Shown here in pieces: positions 20,601 to 31,335 of a DNA stretch of 64,000 bases. The DNA comes from Tritrichomonas musculus. Taxonomy: Eukaryota; Parabasalia; Tritrichomonadida; Tritrichomonadidae. A model generated the notes under the pieces. The model searched no databases, had not been told where the DNA came from, and worked only from the letters and a program-made list of their open reading frames with translations. The stretch is taken from positions 4,077,501 to 4,141,500 of the forward strand of contig JAPFFF010000005.1 in the NCBI GenBank assembly GCA_039105265.1, read 5' to 3'. Position numbers and translations under genes: made by a program. Position 1 is the stretch's first letter. Every line of letters starts with the position of its first letter.

Positions 20601-22012
20601 AGTTTGATTGAATCGGACCAAGCAATGATTTGACGAGTAAGATAAGCTTCGCTTTCTGGTAAAGTAAAATCTGTTGTTGGTGGTGCGTTGAAAATCCAAC
20701 CATTGCAGGCAAGGTATTGAGTTCCTGTCTTTGTTTCAACTGGTCTGAAGTATGGTAAAACAAGTGGTTCTTTTTCGGTAATTGGGCCAAGTCTTGGGCC
20801 ATTTGGATCAAATCTGTTGTATTTAACATGATTAATAACGTTTTCTACTATTTCTGATATGATTCTTGAAAGATGGCTAATTTCTGGGCCATTTATTGTT
20901 AGCAAAGCTTGCCTATATTCTTCAAGCTTTTTATCGTTATTCATATCAGGAGAGCTGTATAATGCAATTGCATAGTTGAGATCAACTTTGTTTCCTTTAA
21001 TGCCTTGATCACGAAACATTTGAAGTCTTTGAGAAGATGGGAAGTTGACTGATCGCAAACGAAGCATCTTAAAGAATTTTGAATCAAGACCTTTCTTTTC
21101 TGCATTTCTTAACTCATCAACTGCAGCGTCAACATCAACGCAAAAGTACTTCCATAAATCGCTTTTCTTGAGTTCAGTTTCGAGATAAGAAGCAAGAACT
21201 GGAAGTTTATCTTCTGTAAAGTTTGGTGGAATTTCTTTGACTTCCCATTGTGTAATTTTATTTGATATTTGAGCAAGAAGTTGATCAACGTACAAAGCAG
21301 GTGCGAGATGTGGTGAGTTTTCGACATTATAACCAGCTTCTGGATGTTCTTTAAGCCAATCTGATAGGCGAGATGTATGATTTAAAACAACATCAGACAT
21401 AATAATGATGTTGAGTTGTTTTTCAATTTCAGAAATTGTTTCTTTGAAAGTATCCCATCTTTTTTCAGCAGGAAAACCTTCTGGGAATAGTTCTTTAGAA
21501 ACGCTCAATTGATCATTAATTGAATATTGTGATTGCTGACCAAGTTCCTGAAATGGTGGAAGATGAATCATTTTATATCCAAGTTCTGAAATTGGCTTAA
21601 GGTTTTTGAGCCAATCTGTAACATAACCAATGCAACGGCTAAAGTTTGTTTGAATAGATAAAGCGCTGCAAGGAAATTCTTTTCCATTGATATTTACAAT
21701 TGGATCAATAATGAAAGGAACTGGTTTTGCTTGTTTATCATCCATAATTGCTTGAAGATAGAAAACGCCAGGAAGTGTTAAAGGAAGATCAAAGATTAAA
21801 TCTTCGAGCATTGAAAAAGGACGAGATGGCTCAATTACTTGAGGTTGTTTTCCTTGGGCATCTGGGCAATTTGTCGAAATTTTCGTAGATGAAGAATGGA
21901 ATTCTGTACCAACTTTGATCAATACTTGAATTGTATATGTCGGATTAGGAATACGGATGACTCCATGAGTAGCGGAACCTTCATTATCAAGAGAAAGTTT
22001 AAGTACCTTCAT
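17612..22012 (-). CDS. AGL: Glycogen debranching enzyme (4-alpha-glucanotransferase / amylo-1,6-glucosidase)
   Basis: A 1466-residue eukaryotic-type bifunctional debranching enzyme, full length for the family (~1500). The N-terminal half is a GH13 glucanotransferase: region I DVVLNHTS (207-214), nucleophile Asp504 in GIRIDNAHSTP, acid/base Glu533 in YIMAELFTGSEEED, and stabilising Asp607 in THDNECP. It moves maltosyl/maltotriosyl units from branches. The C-terminal half is the amylo-alpha-1,6-glucosidase domain (GH133), with GYMRCWGRDTFIALRG near residue 1000, GLIPNLLDGGGNCRYNSRDA after it, FRPNLLVAM, and FNYHNGPEWLW near 1370. It removes the last branch glucose. All expected motifs are present and the frame is unbroken. 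It should act in the cytosol on glycogen, the main carbohydrate store of trichomonads. An initiator-like TCACA lies 10 nt upstream of the ATG. Confidence 0.97.
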   Translation of the reverse strand: MKVLKLSLDNEGSATHGVIRIPNPTYTIQVLIKVGTEFHSSSTKISTNCPDAQGKQPQVIEPSRPFSMLEDLIFDLPLTLPGVFYLQAIMDDKQAKPVPFIIDPIVNINGKEFPCSALSIQTNFSRCIGYVTDWLKNLKPISELGYKMIHLPPFQELGQQSQYSINDQLSVSKELFPEGFPAEKRWDTFKETISEIEKQLNIIIMSDVVLNHTSRLSDWLKEHPEAGYNVENSPHLAPALYVDQLLAQISNKITQWEVKEIPPNFTEDKLPVLASYLETELKKSDLWKYFCVDVDAAVDELRNAEKKGLDSKFFKMLRLRSVNFPSSQRLQMFRDQGIKGNKVDLNYAIALYSSPDMNNDKKLEEYRQALLTINGPEISHLSRIISEIVENVINHVKYNRFDPNGPRLGPITEKEPLVLPYFRPVETKTGTQYLACNGWIFNAPPTTDFTLPESEAYLTRQIIAWSDSIKLRFGKTPEDNPYLWDFMTKYVQSIASVVKGIRIDNAHSTPLHVAEYFIKKAREVNPHLYIMAELFTGSEEEDIDYINHLGINSIMREVIYHTEPEKITKLIWSSGGRPVAAVDSLDTFHVLSPLAQIPSVIYDITHDNECPSFDRLIVSSILSMSCSPVGTTRGYDDFLSFNPSVVTEYRKYPLNTEGTALQPARKILNELHSYMAEDGMDEIMSNYYDNIVSIFRCNSQNGDGVWLIANTREPESKKPIDALACPCPLSALVFEGRLGDHQKDESNSEEIKPAYCELQLNTSMKDLKSVTVSIDGRYVKFTNFPVGSVIIFKTRTASNLEPLDFEKLVNLFLSRMKGNTLNDLNNLLFKCEAEEQCVRQKGTYHFPQFGNCFYAGIAGPLLAFNTAKDMGSPLFQNLRDGNWLLDFITNRLFAINSLISIEGGIRNVSSTTLDNLPRFMMPKYVDRILRAIFEAAKRHCVSLMSEFVQKGDDFVHQLALASLEFYGPPALINNRLLPLFKNTLNYPNDSLAAGLPYFSTGYMRCWGRDTFIALRGIFLVPGRFDEARDHLIAFAACLRHGLIPNLLDGGGNCRYNSRDATWWFLQSLQDYVFLSGDNIFKAKVPQIYPTDDEYIYNTSYRNRPERPYRLMSDVVQDIMTRHANGIHFREWNAGKNIDEHMKDDGFNVDIFTDWSNGFILGGNPDNCGTWMDKLGTSKKAKNAGIPASPRDGAAIELIGLLQSTLRFLQACVENETYPHKGVKVMARNVKINGNSKSIKEKFVTWSDWSNLLISNFEGWFYIPTKPEYDYRYYIEQARVGVRGIYKDTVGASNEYGDYQFRPNLLVAMTVAPDLFDPYHAVRCLDVVESNLVGHIGMRTLDPSDWNYHPDYQNDLDNDDKYTAKGFNYHNGPEWLWLTGYFFRASMRFRRPFTNKMKKLMSNLKRAFKESPAFGLPELTNKDGAFCAGSCLTQAWSVSSVLDMLYDYSQFTFEEEIDWSQVDLPED

Positions 22013-22017
22013 GTATT

Positions 22018-22026
22018 CGTGTGAGG
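22018..22026 (-). promoter_or_regulatory. Initiator-like element of the debranching-enzyme gene
   Basis: On the minus strand the sequence CCTCACACG precedes the ATG. TCACA fits the trichomonad initiator consensus TCA(+1)-Y-W (known from Trichomonas vaginalis). It would put the transcription start at about 22022 with a 10-nt leader, a normal length for these protists. The assignment is by pattern only. Confidence 0.45.
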
Positions 22027-23520
22027 TGACCGTTTAAGAGAGAATTTAAAATTTATTATTTTGGAGAAGAATCAATTTATAACTAGCTATTTTATTATTT
22101 TGTGTTTATTTAGGAATATTTATAGCTTTGGCCAGTATAAATAAGAATATATGTTGGTCAATTTTTTCTGTGTTTTTTCATCGTCCAAATAGAATTTCTT
22201 GAATTTATGACCATTCGAATAGACAAAAAATTGAAAGCTTTTTAATTTGATGAGTAATTTAGGGCTTTTCATCATTTTTAAAATATATTATTAAAAGCAA
22301 TATTATTTCTATTTCGCAAATAAAAAAATTCAAGTCCAATTATTTATTTCGAGATGTTAAAATTTTCATTTTTCTCGTTATTGTATTATTATTTTTTAAT
22401 AATTACTCTTGCATAATAGTTGCTTTAAAATATAAAAATCAGTATTTTGAAATCTTTAATAAATCCTATATCCAATTCTTAGGTATATAAAAAAGATTGT
22501 AAAAAAGAGAAAATAAATAGTAATTTTAATAAATTTGCAGAGTTATATGATCATGTTTAAATCTAAGATTGTATTAATCAAATGTTTTCTTTTAATAAAT
22601 ATGAGTTTTGACAATGAAATTCATTTCTTGAATAAACATAGCATTCAAGTTTTTAATTAAATAAATAGTTTACATTAATGGTAATAAGACATAAATTATT
22701 TTTATATTTGAAGATAGGAATGCATTAAAGATATCAATAACGTTTTAATTTCTCAAATTTTTAAAAACTTTTTGAAAAAAATTCAATAGGATTAAAAATG
22801 GCTTTGGTCAAAAGAGATTACTCATTTTCCATAAATTTCTTGCAATATTTACATGTAAATAATATATACTTGAAATTTCCATTTTTGATCGGTTTTTTTA
22901 ACGTAAAATTTTTTATATATTCTTCATAAATTTTTTCATTTGCAAGTGTTTTGTTTAATATTCATTATTTTTTTATTCTTTTATCTATTTTCTCCTTTTT
23001 ATTCAAAAATAAAAAAAGCTCTAAAATTAATTGAAATATTGAATTGTTTTCAAATTTGATAAAAAAATTAAAATGGGATAAGTGAAATTTTTTTTTTAAC
23101 TTTGAATAGTTAATTGGTATAAGTGAAATGACCATTATTCATATTATATAAAAAAACAAAATATCTTTTTTGATTTTAATATATTGTCTAAAAAACCAGA
23201 TTACAAATGAATACATATTTATTTTTTATGAAATATTATGATAAAAAAAATGAGATCTAGATATTGAAAGAGATTTGCATTTGATTTTAATAAAGTTATG
23301 TGATCAGAGTGTCAAATAAAATTTATTTTTGTGATTTGTCAAATTATTTGTGAAATTGAGAGAACGAACCATAAGAATCAGAAAATATTGGCCTTTTTTA
23401 GAACGAAAACAAACTTATTTCGGCTAAATTTGTTTGTAAATTAAATAAATAGTGAAAAAAAAAACAAAAAATGGCAAATTACATATTTAATTATGGTAAA
23501 AAACTAAATAATGAAACATG
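22027..23520. other. AT-rich intergenic stretch
   Basis: About 1.5 kb with many short A/T runs. It contains TTAAAAATGG-like and TAAGTGAAAT repeats (the latter at 23077 and 23121). No gene or long inverted repeat is visible. Confidence 0.5.
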
Positions 23521-24120
23521 TTAATTCCAGTGTAGAGGATCTACAGAGGGTTCAAAAGGAACTGTGGTGGTAGGTAAAATTCCATCCCAAACATTTAGGT
23601 TAAGCTGGTTTGTGTCGAAAAAAGGAAATGTTTTTTCACTTGGATTTTCCAAAGCAAATGGCTCATCCAACGGTGCAAGATCAATTTGTGTTGTTTTAAG
23701 TAAAATTGGTACAGGTAATTGAGGCTTTAATGAAACAGGTTCTGGTGGTGATAATTGTGTTTCGATTTGAGTTGATTTCTTAGCTTTCTGTCTCTGAAGT
23801 ACAAGCCAGCGATTTTTCACGTTGATATCTGTCCTGTTTCTGAAAAATCTGGAAATCTTTACCCATTTTTGGCCAAAATCATGGACAAGACGCTCGAGTT
23901 GATGGTCTTCGTCTGGTGACCAGGGTTCAAAACGAACATTTGGTGCCAAGTATTTCAGCCACCGTTCGCGACATTGTCGTGGATTTCGATCTTTCATCAA
24001 TGAAGAAATAAGGTTCCAATCATGATCTCCAAAGCGAAGAATAATTGCTCGTAGCCTGAAATCTTCTTCAGGACTGAATTTAACTTTTGGATGGGGTTTT
24101 CCTGTCTTATTCGAAGTCAT
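23521..24120 (-). CDS. R2R3 Myb-type DNA-binding protein (199 aa)
   Basis: Two tandem Myb repeats: R2 FSPEEDFRLRAIILRFGD ... WNLISSLM ... QCRERWLKYLAP (about 15-60), and R3 EPWSPDEDHQLERLVHDFG ... WVKISRFF ... VKNRWLVLQ (about 66-112). An acidic, Pro-rich C-terminal tail follows. Small two-repeat Myb proteins of ~200 residues are a very large family in trichomonads, and several in T. vaginalis bind promoter elements of iron-regulated genes. The recognition helices QCRERW and VKNRW are intact. I chose the ATG at 24120 because the longer frame to 24258 would add 46 hydrophobic, unconserved residues. An initiator-like TCATT also lies 21 nt upstream of 24120. Expected to be nuclear; the target genes are unknown. 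Confidence 0.9.
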   Translation of the reverse strand: MTSNKTGKPHPKVKFSPEEDFRLRAIILRFGDHDWNLISSLMKDRNPRQCRERWLKYLAPNVRFEPWSPDEDHQLERLVHDFGQKWVKISRFFRNRTDINVKNRWLVLQRQKAKKSTQIETQLSPPEPVSLKPQLPVPILLKTTQIDLAPLDEPFALENPSEKTFPFFDTNQLNLNVWDGILPTTTVPFEPSVDPLHWN

Positions 24121-24139
24121 TTTATATATGTAAAAATTA

Positions 24140-24144
24140 AATGA
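24140..24144 (-). promoter_or_regulatory. Initiator-like TCATT of the Myb gene
   Basis: On the minus strand, TCATT at 24144-24140 fits TCA(+1)-Y-W and would give a 21-nt leader before the ATG at 24120. Such a short motif also occurs by chance in this DNA. Confidence 0.3.
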
Positions 24145-25389
24145 TTTATTGAATTGTCCCCTTTGAAAAATAATTTTCTTTAAATTTCTGTAAGTATTTT
24201 TTTGAATAGGATAAAAAGTATGGATGAAAAAATATATAATCCCGATTATATAGACCACTACATTGAAATTTCAGAAAAAGTAAGCACTTTTGATAGATTA
24301 TTATCGAATTTGAATTTCGTTTTGTCCTTATATAAAAAGCTATTTGACCTTAGTGGATAGATTGGTAAAAATATGAAATAATGTGATTTATATTATATAT
24401 TTTTTATTGGTTGTCATGATTTTGAAATCATCGGAACCATTAAGGTTAAATAAATGTTATATCACTTACCAATTTAGCTTCAGAAAGGGAATCATAAAAA
24501 CTTTTTAAATTTTATAATAACTTTTTCTATTTAATTATTGAATTTTATTGAAAGCAACGTTCTTTATTTGATTGAATTTGTTGTATTAGCTAAACAAATA
24601 TTTCTTCTTTTGTGATTAATAAATGTTGTTCGGTGGTGATAAATTAATGTGTTTTATTAATATATATTTAATTTATAGAAATTTATGTTTCATTAGGAAC
24701 TTTTGAAGAAAAGCCAAATAAAAATCCTTCTTTCAAATAACGGAGGTCAGCGAAAAATTTTAAAAACTAATTACATCTTATAATACACTCTTTTTATAAT
24801 CGTAAAATAAATTGATGATCATCGAAAAAATTTTTTTGGGAAACTATGAAATCTTCGGAAAGACGATTTGAATGAAAAGTAACTATAATTCACAAATTAT
24901 AATATATATTTAAGAAATATTTTGAAAATTTTCTTAACTCGAATTCATAAAGTTTTCAAATATCGAATAGATTTCTCAAATTTCAAGAAGTTTTATATCA
25001 ATTAAATGTTTATTAATCTGCCAAATTTTAAAATAAAATTTTCGGCAAAATAAAACTAATAAATGTTAAAAAATAACAAAAATTTAATTTATTATATATG
25101 ACTAACTAATATATAAAATTATTAGATCTTGAATAGAATTATTTATCAATATCTTGATTACAATAAAAATCCTAAACTGGATTCAATAAATAAGACTATA
25201 TTTCAATGTTACATATAACTTTATGCATTCAATTTTAAAATTTTATTTTTCCTTCTTCAGAAATTACACACGATTTTCTCTCAAAACTGGTCTTATTAAA
25301 AAAAAAATTCTATTTTATATTTTATATTATGAAAAAGTTGATTTTTAAAAATAAAATTTATTTAAAAAATAAATTTTTGCTTCCCTATT
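24145..25389. other. AT-rich gene-less stretch
   Basis: No gene is seen. It marks the beginning of a ~15-kb region without any intact gene. Confidence 0.5.
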
Positions 25390-25600
25390 TTCAAGCATCC
25401 ATATATTTTCTGCCGTAAGTTCCTCATTTTATTGACGTATTTTTGGCGTAATTTTGAAAGATATGCCTCTCTTTTTGGAATAAGAAATTCATCATGTAAT
25501 TCGAAACGCTTAATTACATCTCAGCTCTTCCGGTTTCTACGTTTAAACATTACGGATTTGAGTTGTATAATTTTTTTCGAAAAAAGTATGATAATTGCTT
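25390..25600 (-). pseudogene. Coding relic, family unknown
   Basis: On the minus strand a frame with one internal TGA reads VMFKRRNRKS, stop, then DVIKRFELHDEFLIPKREAY and LSKLRQKYVNKMRNLRQKIY. The charged, helix-like composition differs from the surrounding AT noise, and no start codon or domain is recognised. It may be a decayed gene or part of a transposon protein. Confidence 0.3.
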
Positions 25601-25847
25601 TGTTTAGCTTTCAAGATTCATCCATTGTTTTTTATAAAAATTTGAGAGGTTATATGTCTGGTCCGAATTATCGAATCCAATATTTGAATTGATGTTGTTA
25701 AATTAAAAAATGTAAAAAGTAGATTTTTTATTTAATAACGAATGGGATTTACTCATAAATTTTTCGAAAATTTGCGAAAATCAAATTTTATCCATTTGCG
25801 AAAAATTTGAATGATTTACTATATTCAAAATACTGAAAATTTTTTAT

Positions 25848-27290
25848 AGAGTAAGACGATAAACGAGTAAACATCAGAAAAACCGGTCGACATCGTAAAC
25901 TTTTTCATAAAATCGCACTCAAATATTTCATAAAGATGTTCAAAATTGAATGAAAAATGATATTGAAAAGGCTCTCAAATATAACTCAAATATCTTTTTA
26001 AAAAGTTCTACAAAATTTTTAAAATTTTATAATGTCTACCGGTTTTTGAATAAGCATCATAGAAAAGTATTCAGAGTATTTCTATGAGTTTAATGAAAAA
26101 GTTGATGATGTCGACCAGTTTTTCGTGATGTCGACCGGTTTATCGTCAAATTAGGCTCGGAAAAGTTATCCTTTTGACGGTTTTTGGATAATAAAGGATA
26201 AGTTTTTCTGAGAAAAAAATAAAAAATAGGATTTTTGAAAAAGACCTGAGTTATATTTGGTTAATATTTGATATTATTGGATTTTTTTGCGAGAAAAAAA
26301 AAGATAAAAAATTTTGAATATAAAAATAAAACTTTTGGAATGAAATTTAGTAGAATTGTCCTAAAGTTTATTTGTAATAATAGTAAATTGCTTTTTCACT
26401 GACGTTATTGACAATTCTGGCGAAATAAAATCTGCAAATTTGAATGAAAAGATTTGTGATGCCAAGCGCAAAAATATACTGATATCTTTGGATATAATAC
26501 AATGATAATAATTATTTCCTGTAAATAAATTGTATTTTTCTGCAGAATGCAAAGATAATCTGATTTCGTTTATTAAAAATAATCATAAACGTATTTTTCT
26601 AAAATGATAAATTCTTTGAAGATTCTTCAAAATATATTTAATAATACTATTTTACGCGATATTTGTTGTAATATATGAATAAATTTAAATATATTCAAAT
26701 TTGAATAAAACATGATTGTCAAAAAGTTTGATTTTCATAATAATATTGAATATATCTTTCAATAAAAAAATTCACTATTTTAATTGATCATATTGACTTA
26801 TCTTTATCTTAATGATCAATATTTTAGCAAACTGATATAATTTGTAAAAAAATTGAAGTTGACTTTTTGTGAATAGAAATTGATGGCATGTTCACAATTT
26901 TTTAATTCAACTTATCAGACTTTGGCGAAGTGATCAAACAAAAAAACATTTTTGGGGAAAAATAAAAAATTAATTGCTCTTACTTAATTATATGTCGAAT
27001 TATGCTGTTTTTCGCTTAAAAAAAATATCAATTCAAAAAATATCTTTAAAATCGCTTGATATTTACAGGATGTTTCCTAAAACATCATACAAAGCAATCT
27101 AGATCTTTTTTTCTGCAACATAAAAATAATAAAAAAAACACAAAAATTTTGATAATTTTGGGATAATTTCTTTTTTTAATCATTTATGATAACGTATATA
27201 GCCATTTCTCCTCTCAATTTTAGGATAAAATTTGGATAATATTTTCTGAAAAGGATAACTTTTCCGAGCCTAAATCGTCAAACTATATAA
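25848..27290. mobile_element. Outer inverted-repeat element, interrupted by a second element
   Basis: The left end (TATAGAGTAAGACGATAAAC at about 25848) is mirrored at the right end by GTTTATCGTCAAACTATATA once the inner element 26151-27273 is taken out. Further inside, ACCGGTCGACAT ... AACTTTTTCAT (25898-25917) is mirrored by ATGAAAAAGTTGATGATGTCGACC (26093-26116) and a second GTCGACCGGT at 26130. The ~310-bp original element has no coding capacity. Target-site duplications were not clear. Confidence 0.6.
26151..27273. mobile_element. Inner 1.12-kb inverted-repeat element with 9-bp target duplication
   Basis: Perfect 25-bp terminal inverted repeats lie at 26151-26175 and 27249-27273 (outer end TTAGGCTCGGAAAAGTTATC). 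Both are directly flanked by the 9-bp direct repeat ATCGTCAAA (26142-26150 and 27274-27282). A 9-bp duplication is typical of Mutator-like elements, though some other families also give 8-9 bp. No transposase frame is present, so it is non-autonomous. It sits in the right terminus of the outer element. Confidence 0.85.
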
Positions 27291-29561
27291 AATATTTGTT
27301 ATTGAATATTTAGTTGTCATTGAATTTTTGTGAATAAAAAAAATTTATGATATAGAATATTGTCTAACTCAAAAAGTAGTTATTTTCATATCATTGAATT
27401 ATTTATCATTGAATTATTATCTCAAAAAGTTCATTTTTTTTAAATTTTTCTTTAAAATATAAGAATTACAAACCAATCATATCTTTACAATACAAACGGC
27501 ATAATATTTATTTTTTTATTTTTTTACTTCATAAATTATTATTTAACATTAATTATTCTCGCAACTTAACGTTAGCTTGAATTATATAAATATCTAAATT
27601 TCCTTATGCTTTATATCACTTGCGAAAATTTTCGCAAGTTGTGAATTTGCGAATTTTGTAAAGTTATCAAAAATGCATTCAAAATCATTTTCGAAACCGT
27701 TCGCAACGATAAACTTGCAAAAATTTGATAGACTTTCTTTTCCCCACTTTTACTAAAATTTCTATTCAATTATTTTTGAATAATTTTTAATCGTCGTGGC
27801 CAGACATTTTCCATTTCCCTTCTCTCCTTATTGAACATATTGTCAGCCACACAATTCTATTTAAAAACAAGACACTACACATTTAATTGTTTAAACGCAT
27901 TGGAACGCAGAAACGATTGAAATACTCAATCTTAATTTTATATCAGAAACGATGATTGCTTTAGTGCATATAAACTTATATTAACAGACTATAGTTTTAC
28001 AATCATGTATCTTTTTTATAATACTATTTCTAAATTTGATCACATAATGAACATATAAATTCACGAAAATATAATTATGTACTTGAGATCGCCAATCTAC
28101 TTTTACAATAGCAAGAAGAACAAATGAATTGATTTAACTAACTTCATAAGTAAACACATCTTTTTTCTAATTAGAACTTTCATATTTTTAAACTTATATA
28201 TAAACCATTGAAAATAAAATAAATTGAATTATTTTTAATCGTAGATGGTCGGTTTAAAATAATACTTGCTCATTTTTATGGTTTCATATCAGAGGCAACA
28301 GTCTTTAAGTTGCATTATTTCACCACTTAGAACAAATTTATGAATGAAGCTTTACTGCTAGCAGCGATATTTTCTAGAAAAAATGATTTTTTTAAGATCA
28401 TCTACCAAAATCCTTCACTTCTGTAAAAGGTTTTTCATTATCTAAACATCTAAGCAATACAGAAACTTACTTTCATATAAAATAATGGCATTAAATGGAA
28501 ATATTTCTCATTATTATGTTATTATTTTTATTTCCCTACGACATAATTCACTTATGCATTTTTATGCGAAATTTTATGATGCAATATATTAGTAAAAGCA
28601 CTAAATTTAAAATATTTGTTTTATATTTATATGTTAAAATTTTTAAAGTTTTTTTTTTTAACTTTTTGAGAAAAAATTCTGGTAAAAGTGGAGAAGATTT
28701 GAGAGTAGTATTCAATTTTTATAAATTGAGGGAAAATTCTAGTAAAAGTGGGGAATTTTCGGTCTATCAAAAATTTACATAAAAATATAACCATATTTCT
28801 ATGAAATATATCAGTTCGTTTATCATATAATAAAGTTTTAAACAAATAATTCATAAATAAAACTGTTTTAATTTATATTAATTTTAGTATACCTGGAACA
28901 TAATTTATACGCAAAAAATTCTATATCTGGAAAAACTAAAGGGGAATTAAAAAAAAGCACAATTTCAATACGATTCAAAAAGTTCATTTGCGAAAATCAA
29001 AAAATTTTCATTTGCGAAAATGCGAAGTCATTTGCGAAATGACATGCTTAATAGTACCGCCGGTTTGGGAGGAGAATGTGGGTTTGGGAAGGAGAACACT
29101 TCACCAAAAAAATAATAATAAATAAAAAATTGAAAGGAAAATAATCGTTTTTTTATGTTTTTTGTGTTTTTCTCATGATATAATGAAGTTTCGAATGTAA
29201 TATTTCATATATGTATTATATATGCATTAACCTATATTATGAGCAAAAATTGATGTTTTTTGTTCGAATATGCGATTATTATCAGATGTCTAAAATATCA
29301 CTTTTCATCGATGATATTTTAAATTTAAAACTACATCTTAATATAAAATATGTTTACATCAAAAAAAAATTGAGATATTTCAATAAATGCTGAATTTTTT
29401 ACGTACGTTATAAGACGTTAAAAATCATTTTTGTTGATGGATGATTCCGTTCCTATACCATCAATTTCACTTTGCGTGGAACTATTTGGAAACGACAAAG
29501 GGAATATACTCCACAGGGAACTGTGCAGCTCAGAATTCAGATCAGCCCCCTCTTTACATGA
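27291..29561. other. Repeat-rich gene-less stretch
   Basis: It contains a perfect palindrome at 27618-27639 and a ~38-bp inverted pair at 27724-27762 and 28733-28770 (CCCCACTTTTACTA / TAGTAAAAGTGGGG), with a partial direct copy at 28674-28696. A cluster of TTTGCGAAAAT motifs lies at 28990-29035, also present at 25770-25800. The G-rich tract at 29057-29105 (two GGTTTGGGA motifs) could be the end of the pogo-like element. No intact gene is seen. Confidence 0.45.
27618..27639. repeat. Perfect 22-bp palindrome
   Basis: ACTTGCGAAAA is followed directly by its exact complement TTTTCGCAAGT. Related GCGAAAAT motifs recur in this region. Confidence 0.7.
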
Positions 29562-30494
29562 CCAAATATTATTTGTGAAAAAAAGCATCCAGAGCTAGCC
29601 GTTAAGCAAATTACATCTTTGCTTGGGATATGCATAAAACGATATTATAAAGCATTAAAAAATGAGGTAAATCCTACCTTTACTAGAGCCAAACCGCCTC
29701 AGCATCAACTATTAACTGGTGAAGAAGAAAAAGCAATAATTGACAAAATACATGAACAGCAACTCTTATATGATTGTTGGGAAAGCATATATATACGCAA
29801 TTATGCTTCAGAAATATACAGTAAAAGAACTTCTATTGAAAAAACTTTCACACGTGATTGGATGAATGACTTTAAAAATCGTCATAAAAAATCAATAGAA
29901 AAAGTTAAAGCAGATTCATTAGAAGAAAATCGAGCTCAAATTTCAATTGAAGAGGTGAATCGTTACTTTAGAGAAATTGATGAGATGACGAACGATCCAC
30001 CGATCCCTCTTCTACTAATTAATTTCGATGAAATTGGTTTTGGAAGGAGACAAGAAAAAGGAAAAAGAAAAGGCGTATATATTTTTAAACAATGCAAAGT
30101 GAGACCATTTTTCAGGGATTTAACTGATCAGTATCACGTTTCTGTAGTTGTTGGTGTAAGTTCTGGATGCACTGATATCATTCCATTGTTTCTTTCGACA
30201 AGAAAAAATTTAGATGATGATATTCATGGCACTTTTTTCCATAGGCGAGCAAATTATTATTCAACGCCTAAAGGTATTGCAACCACAGAATCTACCATTT
30301 ATTGGATAGAATACAGCCTTGCGCCATATGTTCAACTTAATATATTAATAAATATAATGCCGATATCAAAATTTATAAAGATTTTAACCTATTTGTTTTC
30401 AAGATTTTTATTCAAATTTAATATTTGGTCAGATATTTTCGAAAATTTTGTATATCATTTTTTAGCAAAAATGGCTCAAATCGTATTATTCTGA
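29562..30494 (+). pseudogene. pogo/Tigger-like transposase, truncated
   Basis: The frame is open from 29562 but has no ATG before the conserved part. It reads KKHPELAVKQITSLLGI, then GEEEKAIIDKIHEQQ and TFTRDWMNDFKNRHKKSIEK, the CENP-B/Tc5-type helix-turn-helix DNA-binding region. Next comes the start of the DDE_1 catalytic domain with NFDEIGFGRR (first catalytic Asp) and VVVGVSSGCTDIIPLF. After STIYWIEYSLAPYV the expected catalytic core (LLDGH...PAHSSH) is missing and the frame runs into AT-rich, hydrophobic nonsense. The copy is therefore cut at both ends. A further coding remnant follows at 30466. Confidence 0.75.
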
Positions 30495-30639
30495 ATCTTA
30501 TCTTTCCAAAGAAAGAACTATTATTGTACATCAGACTTTTCAATCTCTTTCAGCAGTATCACATCATTGGGATTATAACGATTTGATTCATCATCTCAAT
30601 AATTCCAGTCAATGTTCAGCTCGTCCCTTTTTATCTTGA
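30466..30639 (+). pseudogene. Coding relic after the pogo-like transposase
   Basis: A 57-codon frame reads WLKSYYSESYLSKERTIIVH and then QSLSAVSHHWDYNDLIHHL, ending in a TGA at 30637-30639. Its composition is protein-like. It may be the C-terminal end of the same transposase after a deletion, or another gene. No family could be assigned. Confidence 0.3.
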
Positions 30640-31067
30640 TATTTTGGTTTTCTTTGGTTGGGATTCCCAACTTGGGAAAAATTAGATCTAAACTGAATTT
30701 CATATGACAGGAACACTATTGAAATTTTATTATCTGCAATTTTTTTTTTTTTTTTTTCATATAGTATATTTAATTTTTTTTTGTTTATTTTGATTTTTTT
30801 TCGGTCAAAAAGTTTCCACAATTTGATAGAACGAAAAATAATCATGAACTTTTTCTAGGCACAAAAAATAAAACATAACTTTTTCTTAAAGATAAAAAAT
30901 AAAATAACTTTTTGATGCAAAATGTTTATGACAAGAGAAACCAAATTGGCCCTCAATTATTTTTCTATTTATTTTAATCGTTTGTTTTTATAGAATACTT
31001 GCTTAAAATAGAACAATTTTCTTGAAATAAAAATATATTATTACGCCATTATCATCTAAAGCATAAA
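30640..31067. other. AT-rich stretch without gene
   Basis: T-runs (for example 30740-30757) and four ACTTTTT-containing motifs. No gene is seen. Confidence 0.4.
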
Positions 31068-31094
31068 CACTTTTTGAGCGAAGCTCAAAAAGTG
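31068..31094. repeat. Perfect hairpin 1, CACTTTTTGAGC arms, GAA loop
   Basis: Arms 31068-31079 and 31083-31094 are perfect inverted copies around the 3-nt loop GAA. Confidence 0.85.
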
Positions 31095-31209
31095 GCGTTT
31101 CTTGCAATTTCCTCAAATCAGATATTCAAACATCAAAACAAGCTATATCTGATTTGCAATTTCGGTATACCCAAGTTATTACATAACCGAAATGAATCTT
31201 ATGCTTGGA

Positions 31210-31236
31210 CACTTTTTGAGCGAAGCTCAAAAAGTG
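31210..31236. repeat. Perfect hairpin 2, CACTTTTTGAGC arms, GAA loop
   Basis: Identical arms and loop to hairpin 1, 142 bp further on. Confidence 0.85.
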
Positions 31237-31335
31237 GCCCTTTATTATTTTCAAATTTGATTTCTTTTCAAAACTTACATAAATCAACTTTCATGAAGAA
31301 AACAAATGAAATGTTATTCCTAATAGATCTCAAGA

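Noticed and set aside
24121-24258. N-terminal extension of the Myb protein to an ATG at 24258
   Set aside because: The extra 46 residues are hydrophobic and unconserved in style, and an initiator-like TCATT lies between the two ATGs.
28495-28854. Overlapping frames of 75-95 codons
   Set aside because: They are produced by AT-rich sequence and the TAGTAAAAGTGGGG inverted repeats, with no protein-like composition.
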